Origin: Candidatus Binatia bacterium
GTDB lineage: Bacteria > Desulfobacterota > Binatia > Bin18
Direction of reading: 5' to 3'
Assembly (NCBI GenBank): GCA_022820725.1
Contig: JAJEFA010000010.1
Coordinates: 248,001 to 312,000, forward strand
Length of the DNA: 64,000 nt
The position numbers and the translations under genes are program-made. Below, piece after piece: positions 1 to 8,716 of the stretch (positions within the stretch are counted from its first letter, which is position 1; each line of letters begins with the position of its first letter). The notes below the pieces were generated by a model. The model made no database searches. It saw nothing but the letters and a program-made list of their open reading frames with translations, and had not been told where the DNA came from.

Positions 1-105
1 ATGCGGCATAGGATCGATGCCAGGGGGCAGGGCGGGGAAATCATCAAACGACCCCCAGAGTTGCTCGGCAGCCTCAAAGAGCTGCAACATACGTCTGCGT
101 TCCAT
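1..105 (-). CDS. N-terminus of an unidentified protein, cut by the window edge
   Basis: Reading the minus strand from an ATG at 105 gives an open frame of 35 codons that runs off the window. It begins MERRRMLQLFEAAEQLW, a charged, helical-looking N-terminus. A GGGGAG ribosome-binding site lies just upstream of the ATG, and the start follows the stop of the cupin gene (116) by only 10 bases on the same strand, so it is probably the third gene of that operon. Too little is present to name a family. The overlapping plus-strand frame from base 1 lacks a start context and is not preferred. Confidence 0.6.
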   Translation of the reverse strand, partial: MERRRMLQLFEAAEQLWGSFDDFPALPPGIDPMPH

Positions 106-115
106 AGCCGCTCCC

Positions 116-796
116 CTACCCGTCGCGCGTGGCACGCTGCTCGCTTGCTGTCCGGGCACGGTTGGCAACCGCAACCTGCTGAGCGTAGCGTCGCCAGCCG
201 ACCTGCTCGGCCGGGAAGAGTGCCTGCACATGATGACACTTGGGGCATATTCGAGCCGAGGCGTTGAACTCATCAATCGCATCGGCGTAGAAGCCAAGCG
301 CATAGAACTCTGGGTAATACGGACGCTCCGGTCCGTGCTTGATATTGGTCTCGCGTCGGTAGACCAGCTCGCTGCACTTCTCGCACCGGATTACAAATCC
401 CTCATTTTGATTGTCTTGGGAGTTCATGCGGATGGTAATCAGGACAACCATGTAGGCGTGTTCGTTCGCCAGGTCTTTTAAGAAATTGTTCACTCCGTGC
501 AGATCGGGTAGCACCATCATCTGGCCCGCCTGGAGTGCGCTGTCTTCGCCCGCGAGACAGAGTAGCACCTCGGGGACGACGTTCTCGTGAAAAAACTGGA
601 ACTTTTTGGCGTTCGCCCCACCGATCGAGACACTCAGGCACGGCACGATCGCCCCATCGTCGAGATAGGGAAAAACCGGTACGAGTTCCAGGGTTCCGGT
701 AGCGTGGATGACTTCCTCGAACAGGTTTTTCTTGATCGGTTTTTTACCCGGCACAAGCGGTTGCCCAAACCAGGCTTCTTGAGCGGCGGCTGTCAT
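116..796 (-). CDS. 3-hydroxyanthranilate 3,4-dioxygenase-like cupin protein
   Basis: The 226-residue protein has a cupin core followed by a small rubredoxin-like metal site, the arrangement of bacterial 3-hydroxyanthranilate 3,4-dioxygenases (ring cleavage in tryptophan/kynurenine catabolism). Candidate metal ligands in the cupin are His70, Glu76 and His100. The C-terminal structural site has Cys138-x2-Cys141 and Cys184-x2-Cys187. The ATG overlaps the stop of the upstream flavin oxidoreductase as ATGA (793-796), so translation is probably coupled. The protein is longer than compact bacterial homologues and no other kynurenine-pathway gene is visible, so the substrate may be another aromatic ortho-aminophenol or catechol. 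Family placement is fairly sure, substrate is not. Confidence 0.72.
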   Translation of the reverse strand: MTAAAQEAWFGQPLVPGKKPIKKNLFEEVIHATGTLELVPVFPYLDDGAIVPCLSVSIGGANAKKFQFFHENVVPEVLLCLAGEDSALQAGQMMVLPDLHGVNNFLKDLANEHAYMVVLITIRMNSQDNQNEGFVIRCEKCSELVYRRETNIKHGPERPYYPEFYALGFYADAIDEFNASARICPKCHHVQALFPAEQVGWRRYAQQVAVANRARTASEQRATRDG

Positions 797-1890
797 ATCC
801 TCTCCTGTACACTCTGTCCGTTGACCATTGGAATGTGCGCTTCGGTATCTGGAAACTCCGGCATGACCTCCTCGGAAAAAAGTCGCATCGAGTTCCGGAT
901 TTGCTCTTGGCTGAGACTGCCGTAGGCAAAAAAGAGGATCATGTACTGGAGGTCCGGCAAAAACTCCTGATGGCGTTTAATCAGCCGAACACAGGTTTCC
1001 GGGCTGCCGATCAGGAGCATACCGAGGTCCATGAGTTCGGTCAGGTCGCCTCTGGCCGCTGCGTCAAATGTTCCCTTGAGATAGGAGTAGGAAGACGACT
1101 GTGCCATTTCAGCGGGTTTTGCAAGCTTGAGAAGCTGCTGCCAACGGGTGGCGAGCGTGGGTAAGACCTCCGCTTTTGCCTGCTCATCCGTAGCGGCCAG
1201 ATATACGTGACGTGTCGGCACTAAACCAACGTGATCAATCTGATGGCCATGCCGGGCATTTTCCTCCTTATAGATCTCCCAATGCTGCTGCATGGTCGGG
1301 AGTAGGGTATACACTTCCATGCATGGATAGTTATGTTTCGCCGCCCACCGGACGGACGGTTCGGACAGACCCGCGGTCCAGACCGGGGGATGGGGTTTTT
1401 GGACCGGCCGGAGTTCCAGGGTCGTCTCAGGAATATCAATAAACTGACCGCTGTATGAAAATGTGGGCTGCGTCCAGGCACGGATGACAGCTTCATGGGT
1501 TTCGTCAAAAATCTCACGGCTCTGGTTATGGTCCACCTTCCAGGGGATAAATTCTCCAGGCTGGATGCCTCGGCCTACACCCCACAGTAAGCGGCCTTCA
1601 CTCATCATATCGAGCATGGCTCCTTCTTCGGCCAAACGAATCGGGTGATGGAACGGCAGGACATTCACCGCCGGTCCGAGCTTGATGCGGCTGGTCCGCT
1701 GAGCGGCCGACGCCACCATCAGGTTGGGCGAGGCAATCATGCTATAGGTGGAAAAGTGGTGTTCGGCAAACCAGAAGCTGTCATAGCCGAGCTGTTCGGC
1801 ATACACGACTTGTTCCAGGTTTTCCTTGAAGAGCCGCTGCACGCTGCGCTCGTCTGCCTTTGTCACGGTAGAGAAAATTCCGAATTTCAC
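793..1890 (-). CDS. LLM-class flavin-dependent oxidoreductase
   Basis: This 365-residue protein is a bacterial luciferase-like TIM-barrel flavoprotein. It starts MKFGIFS, has the early AEHHF motif, a conserved LGPAVNVLPFHHPIRLAEE strand-helix unit and the GRLLWGVGRG motif near residues 100-110, all typical of FMN or F420-dependent monooxygenases/reductases. Length is normal for the family. It is the first gene of a minus-strand operon with the cupin dioxygenase-like gene (4-base overlap), which suggests oxidation of an aromatic or related compound. The start is set by the family N-terminus and the preceding GGGAGG-like sequence. Substrate and cofactor choice cannot be read from sequence. Confidence 0.9.
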   Translation of the reverse strand: MKFGIFSTVTKADERSVQRLFKENLEQVVYAEQLGYDSFWFAEHHFSTYSMIASPNLMVASAAQRTSRIKLGPAVNVLPFHHPIRLAEEGAMLDMMSEGRLLWGVGRGIQPGEFIPWKVDHNQSREIFDETHEAVIRAWTQPTFSYSGQFIDIPETTLELRPVQKPHPPVWTAGLSEPSVRWAAKHNYPCMEVYTLLPTMQQHWEIYKEENARHGHQIDHVGLVPTRHVYLAATDEQAKAEVLPTLATRWQQLLKLAKPAEMAQSSSYSYLKGTFDAAARGDLTELMDLGMLLIGSPETCVRLIKRHQEFLPDLQYMILFFAYGSLSQEQIRNSMRLFSEEVMPEFPDTEAHIPMVNGQSVQERI

Positions 1891-1994
1891 CGACGCCTCC
1901 CTTCTCTATGGCCGTTTTCCTCTCTACGCCCTTTTCCCTCTTGTTGGCAAGACATTCTTTCTTGCGATCTCGAATCTCTGAAACTATTTTTTCA

Positions 1995-2023
1995 TTGACA
2001 CTCGGTCTGAGATGGACTAGAGC
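1995..2023 (+). promoter_or_regulatory. Candidate sigma70-type promoter of the molybdopterin oxidoreductase operon
   Basis: A perfect TTGACA at 1995-2000 is followed after 17 bases by TAGAGC at 2018-2023, a weak -10 that keeps the first TA and the fourth A. It lies in the 164-base gap between divergent genes and 31 bases before the ATG at 2055. The -35 box is convincing but the -10 is poor. Confidence 0.35.
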
Positions 2024-2054
2024 GATTTCATATTCCCTGCATGAAAGGCGCGCC

Positions 2055-4328
2055 ATGACTCTTTCCACCCAAGAGCAGACAGCCGTCAGGCCTGTCATAT
2101 GTTGTAGCTGTTCTCAGCAGTGTGGCGTGCTCGCCCATGTGGAGCAGGGACGAATCACCCAAATCAGCGGCGATGCAGAGCATCCGATCAGTCAGGGGTT
2201 TGTCTGTATTAAAGGCCGTCGTGCCGCCGAACTGCACTATCAGGAGGGGCGCGTCCACTGGCCGCTCAAACGCACGGGGGAGCGGGGCGAGGGGGCCTGG
2301 CAGCAGGTCAGCTGGGACGAGGCCCTGGACGATATTACCGCACGGCTCCAAATCCTGAAGCACCGGCACGGTCCTGAGAGTGTTGCCGTCACCTTTGGTA
2401 CGTTTCACGGTGCGGACTGGGGTCTTGGCGAGCGTTTTCTGAACCTCTTCGGTAGTCCCAACAGTGCAGGGCAGGATAAAATCTGCTCCGGTCCCACGAC
2501 CATGGCCGAGTCCCTGACCTATGGTTATGGCCCGACCGTGCACACCTCTCCCGTCCCCGGCCTGACGAAATGCATAGTGCTGTGGGGGATGCGGCCGAGT
2601 GCTTCGGTGCCCCTCCTGTGGAAACAGATCGTCAAAGCCCACCGCCAGGGGGCCACACTCATTGTGGTTGATCCCCACTACACCACCGAGGCAAAACAGG
2701 CCGACCTGTGGTTGCAGCTCCGCCCTGGAACGGATGGTGCCTTGGCCTTAGGCTGGCTCTCGGTTCTTATTGAAGAGGGTCTGTACGACCGGGAGTTTGT
2801 CGAGCAGTACACCACCGGGTTCGACGCCTTGCAGCAGCATGTGACCGCTTACCCGCCGCAACGGGCCGCCGAACTCACCTGGGTCCCGAAAGAACTCCTG
2901 GTCAGAGCTGCACGGCTGTTTGCCCGCAACCGGCCGGGTATTATCAATAGTGGCAACGGGGTGTGCCAGCTCGGCCCGGCGAGCCTCCAGGCTGCGCGGG
3001 CGATTGCCTGTCTAGTGGCCATTAGCGGCAATCTGGATCGAGAGGGCGGCCACTCCCTGTCCGGCCCTCCCCGGCAGGTCGTGGCAAACGGGGATGTGAT
3101 GCTGATGGACCGCCTGCCCGAAGAACAGTGGCGCAAGCGACTGGGGCTGGACCGGTTTCGTCTGCTGGGCGACGGGTATAAACGGCTTGATGCGGCCATG
3201 GCGCCGGCTTGGCACGGTAAGCACCACCTGCTGAGTTGGACGGCTTCGGCCCATGAGCCCAGCCTGTGGCGGGCGATTACCCAGGGCGAGCCGTATCCGG
3301 TCAAGGGGCTGTTTGTCCAGCACCATAACCCGCTGGGTGGAAGTGGTAATGCCAGACGGGTCGAACAGGCGCTACGGAGTGCCAATCTGGAACTGTTGGT
3401 GGTCCACGACCTGTTTCTGTCTCCGACCGCGCAGTTGGCCGACTATGTGCTGCCAGCCAGCCACTGGCTCGAAAAGCCGTCCTTCTCCACCGGTCTCGGC
3501 TATATGGGTACCGCCGGCGACTACGCCACGGCGAGCCACGCGGCTATCGAGCCCGAGTATGGTCACCGGAACGATTATGAGCTGTGGAGAGACCTCGGGC
3601 GGCGGCTAGGTCAGGAAGCCGACTGGCCGGAGACCGTTGAGGAGTTCTGGGATACCTGCCTGCGACCGGCCGGCCTCAGCTTTCACAGCCTTGCTCAGCA
3701 ACGTGGACCGTGGATGTCCACCGCGCCACGCTACGGGAAATTCGTTGATCGATCGGCCCAAGACGATGAACCGCGCTTTGGGACTCCATCCGGGAGGGTA
3801 GAGTTGCACTCAACCATCCTGACCGACCTCGACTATCCGGCCCTGCCCGTCTACGAGGAACCGGAAATCTTTACGCGCTGGTCAACCGACTATCCGCTGG
3901 TGCTGACAACCGGAGGGCGGGTGATCGAAGGCTTTCACCAGAACAGCCAGCAGATGCCCTGGTTCCGCAAGAAATATCCCCACCCGGTGGTCCAGCTTCA
4001 TCCGCACGCCGCGGCGGAACTCGGTATTGAAGACGGGACGTGGATCACCATCGAAACCCCAATCGGCAGCGTACGGCACATCGCCCGCTTGGATGAAACC
4101 CTCCATCCGCGCGTCGTCCAGGCCGACCGCTGGTGGTATCCCGAGCGCTCGGGACAGGCTCCGGAGCTGTACGGCCTGTGGGAAACGAATATCAATGTGT
4201 GTACCGATGATGACCCGGCGCAGTGCGACCCCACGATGGGCACGTGGCTGCTGCGCGGTCTCCCCTGTCGTCTGGTCAAGACAGAGCAGGCCACACACTC
4301 CGAATCTTCAGCAACAATGAGGCAATAA
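2055..4328 (+). CDS. Molybdopterin-dependent oxidoreductase (DMSO reductase superfamily)
   Basis: The 757-residue product has an N-terminal 4Fe-4S motif (C-x2-C-x3-C and a later Cys in FVCIKGR), the FLNLFGSPN segment of the Mo-bisMGD domains, and a C-terminal molydopterin-dinucleotide-binding domain (LTTGGRVIEGFHQNSQQMPW). Cys144 in KICSGP is a candidate Mo/W ligand. No twin-arginine signal is seen, so it is probably cytoplasmic. The frame is open upstream to 1908, but the ATG at 2055 has a GAAAGG site and starts just before the Fe-S motif. It leads a tight operon with SnoaL-like, hydrolase, SDR and flavin oxidoreductase genes. It resembles the acetylene-hydratase/unassigned branch; the reaction is unknown. 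Confidence 0.85.
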   Translation: MTLSTQEQTAVRPVICCSCSQQCGVLAHVEQGRITQISGDAEHPISQGFVCIKGRRAAELHYQEGRVHWPLKRTGERGEGAWQQVSWDEALDDITARLQILKHRHGPESVAVTFGTFHGADWGLGERFLNLFGSPNSAGQDKICSGPTTMAESLTYGYGPTVHTSPVPGLTKCIVLWGMRPSASVPLLWKQIVKAHRQGATLIVVDPHYTTEAKQADLWLQLRPGTDGALALGWLSVLIEEGLYDREFVEQYTTGFDALQQHVTAYPPQRAAELTWVPKELLVRAARLFARNRPGIINSGNGVCQLGPASLQAARAIACLVAISGNLDREGGHSLSGPPRQVVANGDVMLMDRLPEEQWRKRLGLDRFRLLGDGYKRLDAAMAPAWHGKHHLLSWTASAHEPSLWRAITQGEPYPVKGLFVQHHNPLGGSGNARRVEQALRSANLELLVVHDLFLSPTAQLADYVLPASHWLEKPSFSTGLGYMGTAGDYATASHAAIEPEYGHRNDYELWRDLGRRLGQEADWPETVEEFWDTCLRPAGLSFHSLAQQRGPWMSTAPRYGKFVDRSAQDDEPRFGTPSGRVELHSTILTDLDYPALPVYEEPEIFTRWSTDYPLVLTTGGRVIEGFHQNSQQMPWFRKKYPHPVVQLHPHAAAELGIEDGTWITIETPIGSVRHIARLDETLHPRVVQADRWWYPERSGQAPELYGLWETNINVCTDDDPAQCDPTMGTWLLRGLPCRLVKTEQATHSESSATMRQ

Positions 4329-4352
4329 CATCTCACCAAGGAGGGAGCAGAC

Positions 4353-4823
4353 ATGAACGCTGACGATCTCGCGCAACGTATTCAAACCCTGGAAAGCATT
4401 GAAGCCATCAAAAAGCTCAAGGCCCGCTACTGTGCTTTCTGCGACAATCAATACGACGCGGACGGCATTGCCGAACTGTTTACCGAGGACGCGGTCTGGG
4501 ATGGCGGAAAATTTGGCAAGCATGAAGGCCGCGAGGCCATCCGTACCTTCTTTCAAGGCGCGGCTGAAATTTTTCCTTTTGCGGTCCACAACGTCATGAA
4601 CCCCATTATTGAGGTGGACGCGGATACCGCCACCGGCCAGTGGTATCTGTTTCAGCCCTGTACTCTGGCCGAGGGCAATCAGGCCGCCTGGCTGACCGGT
4701 CGGTACGAGGAGCGCTACGAGAAGCGGGACGGCGAGTGGAAATTCAAACACCTCAGCGTGACGCCCTTCTTCTTTACCCCGTACGGCGACGGCTGGGTGA
4801 AAACTCCCTTCCTCGGCCAGTAG
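4353..4823 (+). CDS. SnoaL-like / NTF2-fold protein
   Basis: The 156-residue protein fits the SnoaL-like polyketide-cyclase/NTF2 superfamily: an N-terminal helix (IEAIKKLKARYCAFCD), the LFTEDAVWDGG strand, a REAIRTFF helix and a C-terminal EWKFKHLSV strand. Such folds act as isomerases, dehydratases, cyclases or ring-hydroxylating dioxygenase beta-like partners. An AAGGAGGGAG site precedes the ATG, 24 bases after the oxidoreductase stop, so it is co-transcribed. Another SnoaL-like gene lies two genes downstream. The exact reaction is unknown. Confidence 0.82.
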   Translation: MNADDLAQRIQTLESIEAIKKLKARYCAFCDNQYDADGIAELFTEDAVWDGGKFGKHEGREAIRTFFQGAAEIFPFAVHNVMNPIIEVDADTATGQWYLFQPCTLAEGNQAAWLTGRYEERYEKRDGEWKFKHLSVTPFFFTPYGDGWVKTPFLGQ

Positions 4824-4845
4824 TGAAAGAGAAGAGGAGCGACCT

Positions 4846-5646
4846 ATGCCGTTCGTTGAAAGGGAGCACGGGATTCGCGTGCATTACGACGATTATGGGC
4901 AGGGTCGTCCGCTCGTTTTTCTGCACGGGTATTCCTGCAACGCCTGGATATGGACCTACCAGGTTCCGCTCCTGGCCCACCGCTATCGCTGCATCGTGAT
5001 CGAAGCCCGGGGCCACGGGCGTTCGAGCAAGCCGCTGAGCGGGTACTCCATTCAGGAGATGGCAGCGGACGATGCCGCCGTACTGGCCGCCTTGGGCATT
5101 GACCGCGCGATTCTGGTCGGCAATTCCATGGGCGGCATGCGAGCCATGCAGATATGCCTGGACAACCCGGATCTCGTCGCCGGCAATCTGATTATCAGCA
5201 GCGCGACGAATCTGACCCGATTTGTGGATTCGACTGATCTGCTGAGAGACCTGCGGACCAAATACGAAGAGATGACCGACGAGTTTGTGCGGCGGTGTTT
5301 TTCGCAGCGGACGCGGCACGAGCGGCCCGAGATCTGCCACCTGCTCAAAAACAACCTGCTCGATAGCGTCTCCTTTCCGCGGCGCGTGGCCTGCGCCCTG
5401 GTCGAGCACCCCGACGGCGTGTGGAATTGGGATATTACGCCCAGGCTCGCGGAGATTACTCAGCCCACGCTGATCGTAGTGGGCGAAGAAGATGAGGCCA
5501 CGCCGGTTGAAGCCAACCAGATTCTGGCCGAACATATGCCGAATGCGGACTTGCAGATCGTCACCGACGTTGCCCATATGTACCAGATTGAGCAGCCATT
5601 GGCGTTCAACCAGACCCTGGAGACCTTTGTTACCCAGCTCGGATGA
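4846..5646 (+). CDS. Alpha/beta-fold hydrolase
   Basis: A 266-residue alpha/beta hydrolase. The oxyanion region is FLHGYS (residues 25-30), the nucleophile elbow is GNSMGG with Ser94, the acid lies in the GEEDEATP segment, and the likely catalytic His is in DVAHMYQIEQP near the C-terminus. It shows the usual length and no signal peptide, so it is cytosolic. GAGGAG precedes the ATG at 4846, 22 bases after the previous gene. Position between two SnoaL-like genes suggests ester, lactone or C-C bond hydrolysis in the same pathway, which is inference. Confidence 0.88.
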   Translation: MPFVEREHGIRVHYDDYGQGRPLVFLHGYSCNAWIWTYQVPLLAHRYRCIVIEARGHGRSSKPLSGYSIQEMAADDAAVLAALGIDRAILVGNSMGGMRAMQICLDNPDLVAGNLIISSATNLTRFVDSTDLLRDLRTKYEEMTDEFVRRCFSQRTRHERPEICHLLKNNLLDSVSFPRRVACALVEHPDGVWNWDITPRLAEITQPTLIVVGEEDEATPVEANQILAEHMPNADLQIVTDVAHMYQIEQPLAFNQTLETFVTQLG

Positions 5647-5656
5647 GGACCCACCC

Positions 5657-6073
5657 ATGCCGACCACGGAACAGGACACACAGCAGATCGAGGCTGTTCT
5701 TGAGCGTTATTCCAAAAGCTGGGAAGCCATGGACTGGGAAGGGCTCAAAAGCATCTGGGACCCTGACTATGAACATATCCTCTATATCCCCGAGGAGCGC
5801 GCCCAGCCGATCCGAGGCTGGACCGAGGTTGAGGCTTATTTTCGCCATGCAGCGGAGTCGGTCATCCGCGTCAGGGCCATGCAACTGAGCGACATCACCA
5901 TCGACGTGTTCGGCGATACGGCCTACGTGTTTTGCAATTTCCACTTTGAGGCCGACCTCAAGCGACTGGCCGAGCCCTTTGTGACCGGTGGCCGCGACAC
6001 CTTTATCCTGCGTCGTAAAGATGCGGCCTGGAAGGTTATCCACTACCACGAGTCACGGCCCCACACGTCCTAA
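5657..6073 (+). CDS. SnoaL-like / DUF4440-type protein
   Basis: A 138-residue protein of the NTF2-like superfamily, with an N-terminal helix (QIEAVLERYSKSWEAMDWEG), the KSIWDPDYEHI strand and a C-terminal WKVIHYHESRP strand typical of the YybH/DUF4440 group. The frame is open further upstream, but the ATG at 5657 lies 10 bases after the hydrolase stop, follows a GAGG site and matches the family N-terminus. It is the fourth gene of the 2055-7914 operon. Members are often small-molecule isomerases or ligand binders; no function is claimed. Confidence 0.82.
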   Translation: MPTTEQDTQQIEAVLERYSKSWEAMDWEGLKSIWDPDYEHILYIPEERAQPIRGWTEVEAYFRHAAESVIRVRAMQLSDITIDVFGDTAYVFCNFHFEADLKRLAEPFVTGGRDTFILRRKDAAWKVIHYHESRPHTS

Positions 6074-6086
6074 GGGAAGACGATAG

Positions 6087-6836
6087 ATGGCGGGACGACT
6101 CTCTGGAAAAGTTGCCCTTATCTCCGGTGCTGCCCGTGGTATGGGCGAGAGCGAAGCACGTTTATTCGCACGTGAAGGAGCCCAGGTCGTCTTGGGCGAT
6201 ATCCTCGAAGATCAAGGCCGAGCTGCCGTCGAGAGCATCGCTCAACAGGGCGGAACCGCCACATTTGTCCCGCTTGATGTCACACGCGCACAAGACTGGC
6301 AACGGGCCGTTGAGACGGTCGAACAGACCTACGACAGGCTGGATATTTTAGTCAACAATGCTGGTATTGTCCGTATGGCGCCTCTCGATGAAACCAGCCT
6401 TGAAACCTGGAATGAAGTAATCGACGTGAATCAAACCGGGGTCTTTCTTGGCATGAAACACGCGGTCCCGGCCATGCGTCGGGCCGGTGGTGGCTCTATT
6501 GTGAATATTTCGTCTATTGCCGGCCTGATAGGCCTGCCCAACATCCCGGCCTATCAAGCCAGCAAGGGCGCGGTCCGGATTCTCACGAAGAGCGCCGCAG
6601 TCCAGTATGCGACAGATAAGATTCGGGTCAACTCCGTTCATCCCGGTCGTATCGAAACTCCAATGACTGCCCCGTTGGCCCCGGAACGACGTGAGATGCT
6701 CTTGCGGCTCACTCCTCTGGGCAGGGACGGCACGGCCGAAGAAGTCGCGTATGGCGTGCTCTATCTTGCTTCGGATGAGTCCTCGTATGTGACCGGCGCA
6801 GAATTGGTTATCGACGGAGGATATACCGCCCGCTAA
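6087..6836 (+). CDS. Short-chain dehydrogenase/reductase (SDR)
   Basis: A classical SDR of 249 residues: glycine-rich nucleotide site GAARGMG (14-20), NNAG motif (90-93), and catalytic Ser143, Tyr156 and Lys160 in ISSIAG and YQASK. Asp38 after the second beta strand favours NAD(H) over NADP(H). The C-terminus VTGAELVIDGGYTAR is typical of the 3-oxoacyl-ACP reductase/hydroxysteroid dehydrogenase group. It lies 13 bases after the previous gene in the same operon and would oxidise or reduce an alcohol/ketone intermediate. Substrate unknown. Confidence 0.93.
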   Translation: MAGRLSGKVALISGAARGMGESEARLFAREGAQVVLGDILEDQGRAAVESIAQQGGTATFVPLDVTRAQDWQRAVETVEQTYDRLDILVNNAGIVRMAPLDETSLETWNEVIDVNQTGVFLGMKHAVPAMRRAGGGSIVNISSIAGLIGLPNIPAYQASKGAVRILTKSAAVQYATDKIRVNSVHPGRIETPMTAPLAPERREMLLRLTPLGRDGTAEEVAYGVLYLASDESSYVTGAELVIDGGYTAR

Positions 6837-6876
6837 AAAGAGTGAACGATACGCCCAGGCAAATAAGGAGGGATTC

Positions 6877-7914
6877 ATGCGCTTTGGGTTTTTCGATCAA
6901 TTGCCGTGCGCGCCCACCCAGTCCGAGCGCCAGCGTTACCACGATATTCTGGCCCAGATTCGCCTGGGCGATAAGGTCGGCTTTGATACCGTCTGGCTGG
7001 GCGAACTGCACTTTGGGCCGAGCACCTCGATTATGGCCTCGCCGCTGATGGTGCTGGCAACAGCGGCGCAGCATACCGAGCGTATCCGTCTGGGCACCGC
7101 CGTCACCCTTCTGCCGCTGCATAGCCCAATGAAAATGGCGGAAGAAGCGGCCACCGCCGACATTCTGAGCGGCGGACGACTGGAGTTCGGCGTCGGACGC
7201 GGCACTGCGCCGGTGCATTATCAAGGTTATAACGTACCCATGGAAGAGAGTCGGGAGCGCTTTGCGGAAGCACTCGACGTGATTCGCACCGCCTGGACAA
7301 CGGACCGCCTGTCCTATCAAGGCAAATACTTCCAGGCCGAGAATCTGCCGGTCGTGCCGCGTCCCATTCAGAAGCCCTACCCTCCGATACGCATGGCGGC
7401 AAACAGCCCGGATACCTTTGCCTTAGCCGGGCAACTCGGCCTGTCGATCTTTGCTTCTCCGTTGATTAACCCACCCGACAAACTGCGCGACTATATCGCG
7501 GAGTATCAGCGTAATCTGAACCCTGGGGTCCAACCCGATGTCGCGCTGATGTTTCCCGTCCACGTTGCCGACAGCCGGGCCAAAGCCCGGGAAGAATACG
7601 AACCAAGCCTGATGAATTTTTTTCGTGCCGCGGGAGAGCGGCTCCGTCCGCTCGGTAAAACCACCATCAAAAGTTACGAAGCCTTTCAGCAGATAGTGGA
7701 GCGCTTGGAGCGGGTCAACTACGAGGGGTTGGACAACAAGATGGGCGCCTTCGGCGATCCGGATTACTGCATTGAACGCATTCGGCACTTCAAGCAGGAA
7801 TTTCCCATGACCGAGTTTATTGGCTATTTCAACCAGGGCGGTCTGGTCGACCACGCCATCGTCAGACGCTCGATGGAACGGTTTGCCAGGGAAGTCATTC
7901 CGCACTGTCGATAA
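6877..7914 (+). CDS. LLM-class flavin-dependent oxidoreductase
   Basis: A 345-residue luciferase-like flavoprotein starting MRFGFFDQL. It has the WLGELHFGP segment, IRLGTAVTLLPLHSPMKMAEE and GGRLEFGVGRG motifs, and the late GDPDYCIERI segment. AAGGAGGG precedes the ATG, 40 bases after the SDR stop. It closes the operon begun by the molybdopterin enzyme. It belongs to the same broad subgroup as the protein encoded at 793-1890, so the divergent operons may treat related molecules. FMN or F420 use is undetermined. Confidence 0.9.
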   Translation: MRFGFFDQLPCAPTQSERQRYHDILAQIRLGDKVGFDTVWLGELHFGPSTSIMASPLMVLATAAQHTERIRLGTAVTLLPLHSPMKMAEEAATADILSGGRLEFGVGRGTAPVHYQGYNVPMEESRERFAEALDVIRTAWTTDRLSYQGKYFQAENLPVVPRPIQKPYPPIRMAANSPDTFALAGQLGLSIFASPLINPPDKLRDYIAEYQRNLNPGVQPDVALMFPVHVADSRAKAREEYEPSLMNFFRAAGERLRPLGKTTIKSYEAFQQIVERLERVNYEGLDNKMGAFGDPDYCIERIRHFKQEFPMTEFIGYFNQGGLVDHAIVRRSMERFAREVIPHCR

Positions 7915-7922
7915 GCATACGG

Positions 7923-8354
7923 TTAGATAACGTCCAGTGAGAACTTTCGAAATTGCCGGATGAGCCGAAAGTCCTCCTCGTTCCGCGTGACGACCGTTGC
8001 TCCGATAGAACGTCCACTCAAAGCAATAAGAATATCGTTCAGGAATCCACGCGAGAGCTTATCACGGAGCTGGGGGGCTTGGTCCGCTATCGTTGCGACA
8101 ACGGTCCCGGTTTCTTTCCATATGCGATGACTGGGAGTAATAATTCGTCGCACCCGCTCGAAGGGTTCATACAGGGCAGCCGCCTGTCTTCGATGTCGGA
8201 TCGTTCGGACTCCAGCGAGAAGTTCTTCTATGACGACAGAGCTACAGTATGTGAGCGGAAGCCCGCGGAGATAACGGGGTCGAAATTCTCTCGCAAAATT
8301 TTCATCGCGCAGAATCGGAATATACACACTCGTGTCAAACAGCAGGGCGGACAT
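7923..8354 (-). CDS. PIN-domain ribonuclease toxin (VapC-like)
   Basis: The 143-residue protein starts MSALLFDTSVYIP, the PIN-domain opening with the first metal-binding Asp (Asp7). Further acidic residues include the VVIEELLAGVR glutamate and the late TRNEEDF segment. VapC-type PIN proteins are Mg-dependent RNases. The ATG shares one base with the stop of the upstream antitoxin-like gene, the normal antitoxin-toxin order. A TTG one codon upstream is also open. The PIN call is firm; activity is not tested. Confidence 0.82.
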   Translation of the reverse strand: MSALLFDTSVYIPILRDENFAREFRPRYLRGLPLTYCSSVVIEELLAGVRTIRHRRQAAALYEPFERVRRIITPSHRIWKETGTVVATIADQAPQLRDKLSRGFLNDILIALSGRSIGATVVTRNEEDFRLIRQFRKFSLDVI

Positions 8355-8554
8355 CAATCTTCTTCCCAGATGTCCCTGAAGTCCGGTGCTTTCCCCGCCA
8401 CCCGATCAAAGCCACGCGTGACCTCGTTACGGAAGGCCACAAGGTTGAGCGCTTCCCGGATAGTCTCTGACTCGCTCTTTTTCCCCAATATCTTCTGGGC
8501 GCGTTTCAGTGCCTGCGGATCGAGAAAGATATTCTTCCGAACCAGCTTTTGCAT
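8354..8554 (-). CDS. Small antitoxin of the VapB type
   Basis: This 66-residue protein (MQKLVRKNIFLDPQALKRAQ at the start) has the short strand plus two helices expected of a ribbon-helix-helix antitoxin, followed by an acidic C-terminal tail (DFRDIWEED) that would bind the toxin. It lies immediately upstream of, and overlaps, the PIN toxin. A GGGGAA site precedes the ATG. Antitoxins of this kind usually repress their own promoter, and the AT-rich stretch upstream (about 8560-8620) is the likely control region. Fold assignment is by pattern only. Confidence 0.75.
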   Translation of the reverse strand: MQKLVRKNIFLDPQALKRAQKILGKKSESETIREALNLVAFRNEVTRGFDRVAGKAPDFRDIWEED

Positions 8555-8662
8555 CGCTTTTTCCCCACTAGATGTATTATTCTATAAAACATACGTAATG
8601 AGAGTTGAGAATCAAGGGCGATGGACAATTTTATTTTGGTCGAATCGTCCTGAAGAGAATGC

Positions 8663-8691
8663 TTGACACTCAGACGACCCCCTACAATAAT
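8663..8691 (+). promoter_or_regulatory. Sigma70-like promoter of the acx-like operon
   Basis: TTGACA at 8663-8668 is perfect and is followed after exactly 17 bases by AATAAT at 8686-8691 (five of six matches to TATAAT). The predicted start of transcription near 8698 gives a short leader before the GAAAGGAG site and the ATG at 8717. Confidence 0.6.
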
Positions 8692-8716
8692 CGCCTGCCA
8701 GTGAAAGGAGCCGTCC

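Noticed and set aside
1908-2054. Longer N-terminus for the molybdopterin oxidoreductase, resembling a signal sequence
   Set aside because: The stretch contains the promoter-like TTGACA, has no ribosome-binding site, lacks a twin-arginine motif, and the ATG at 2055 fits the family.
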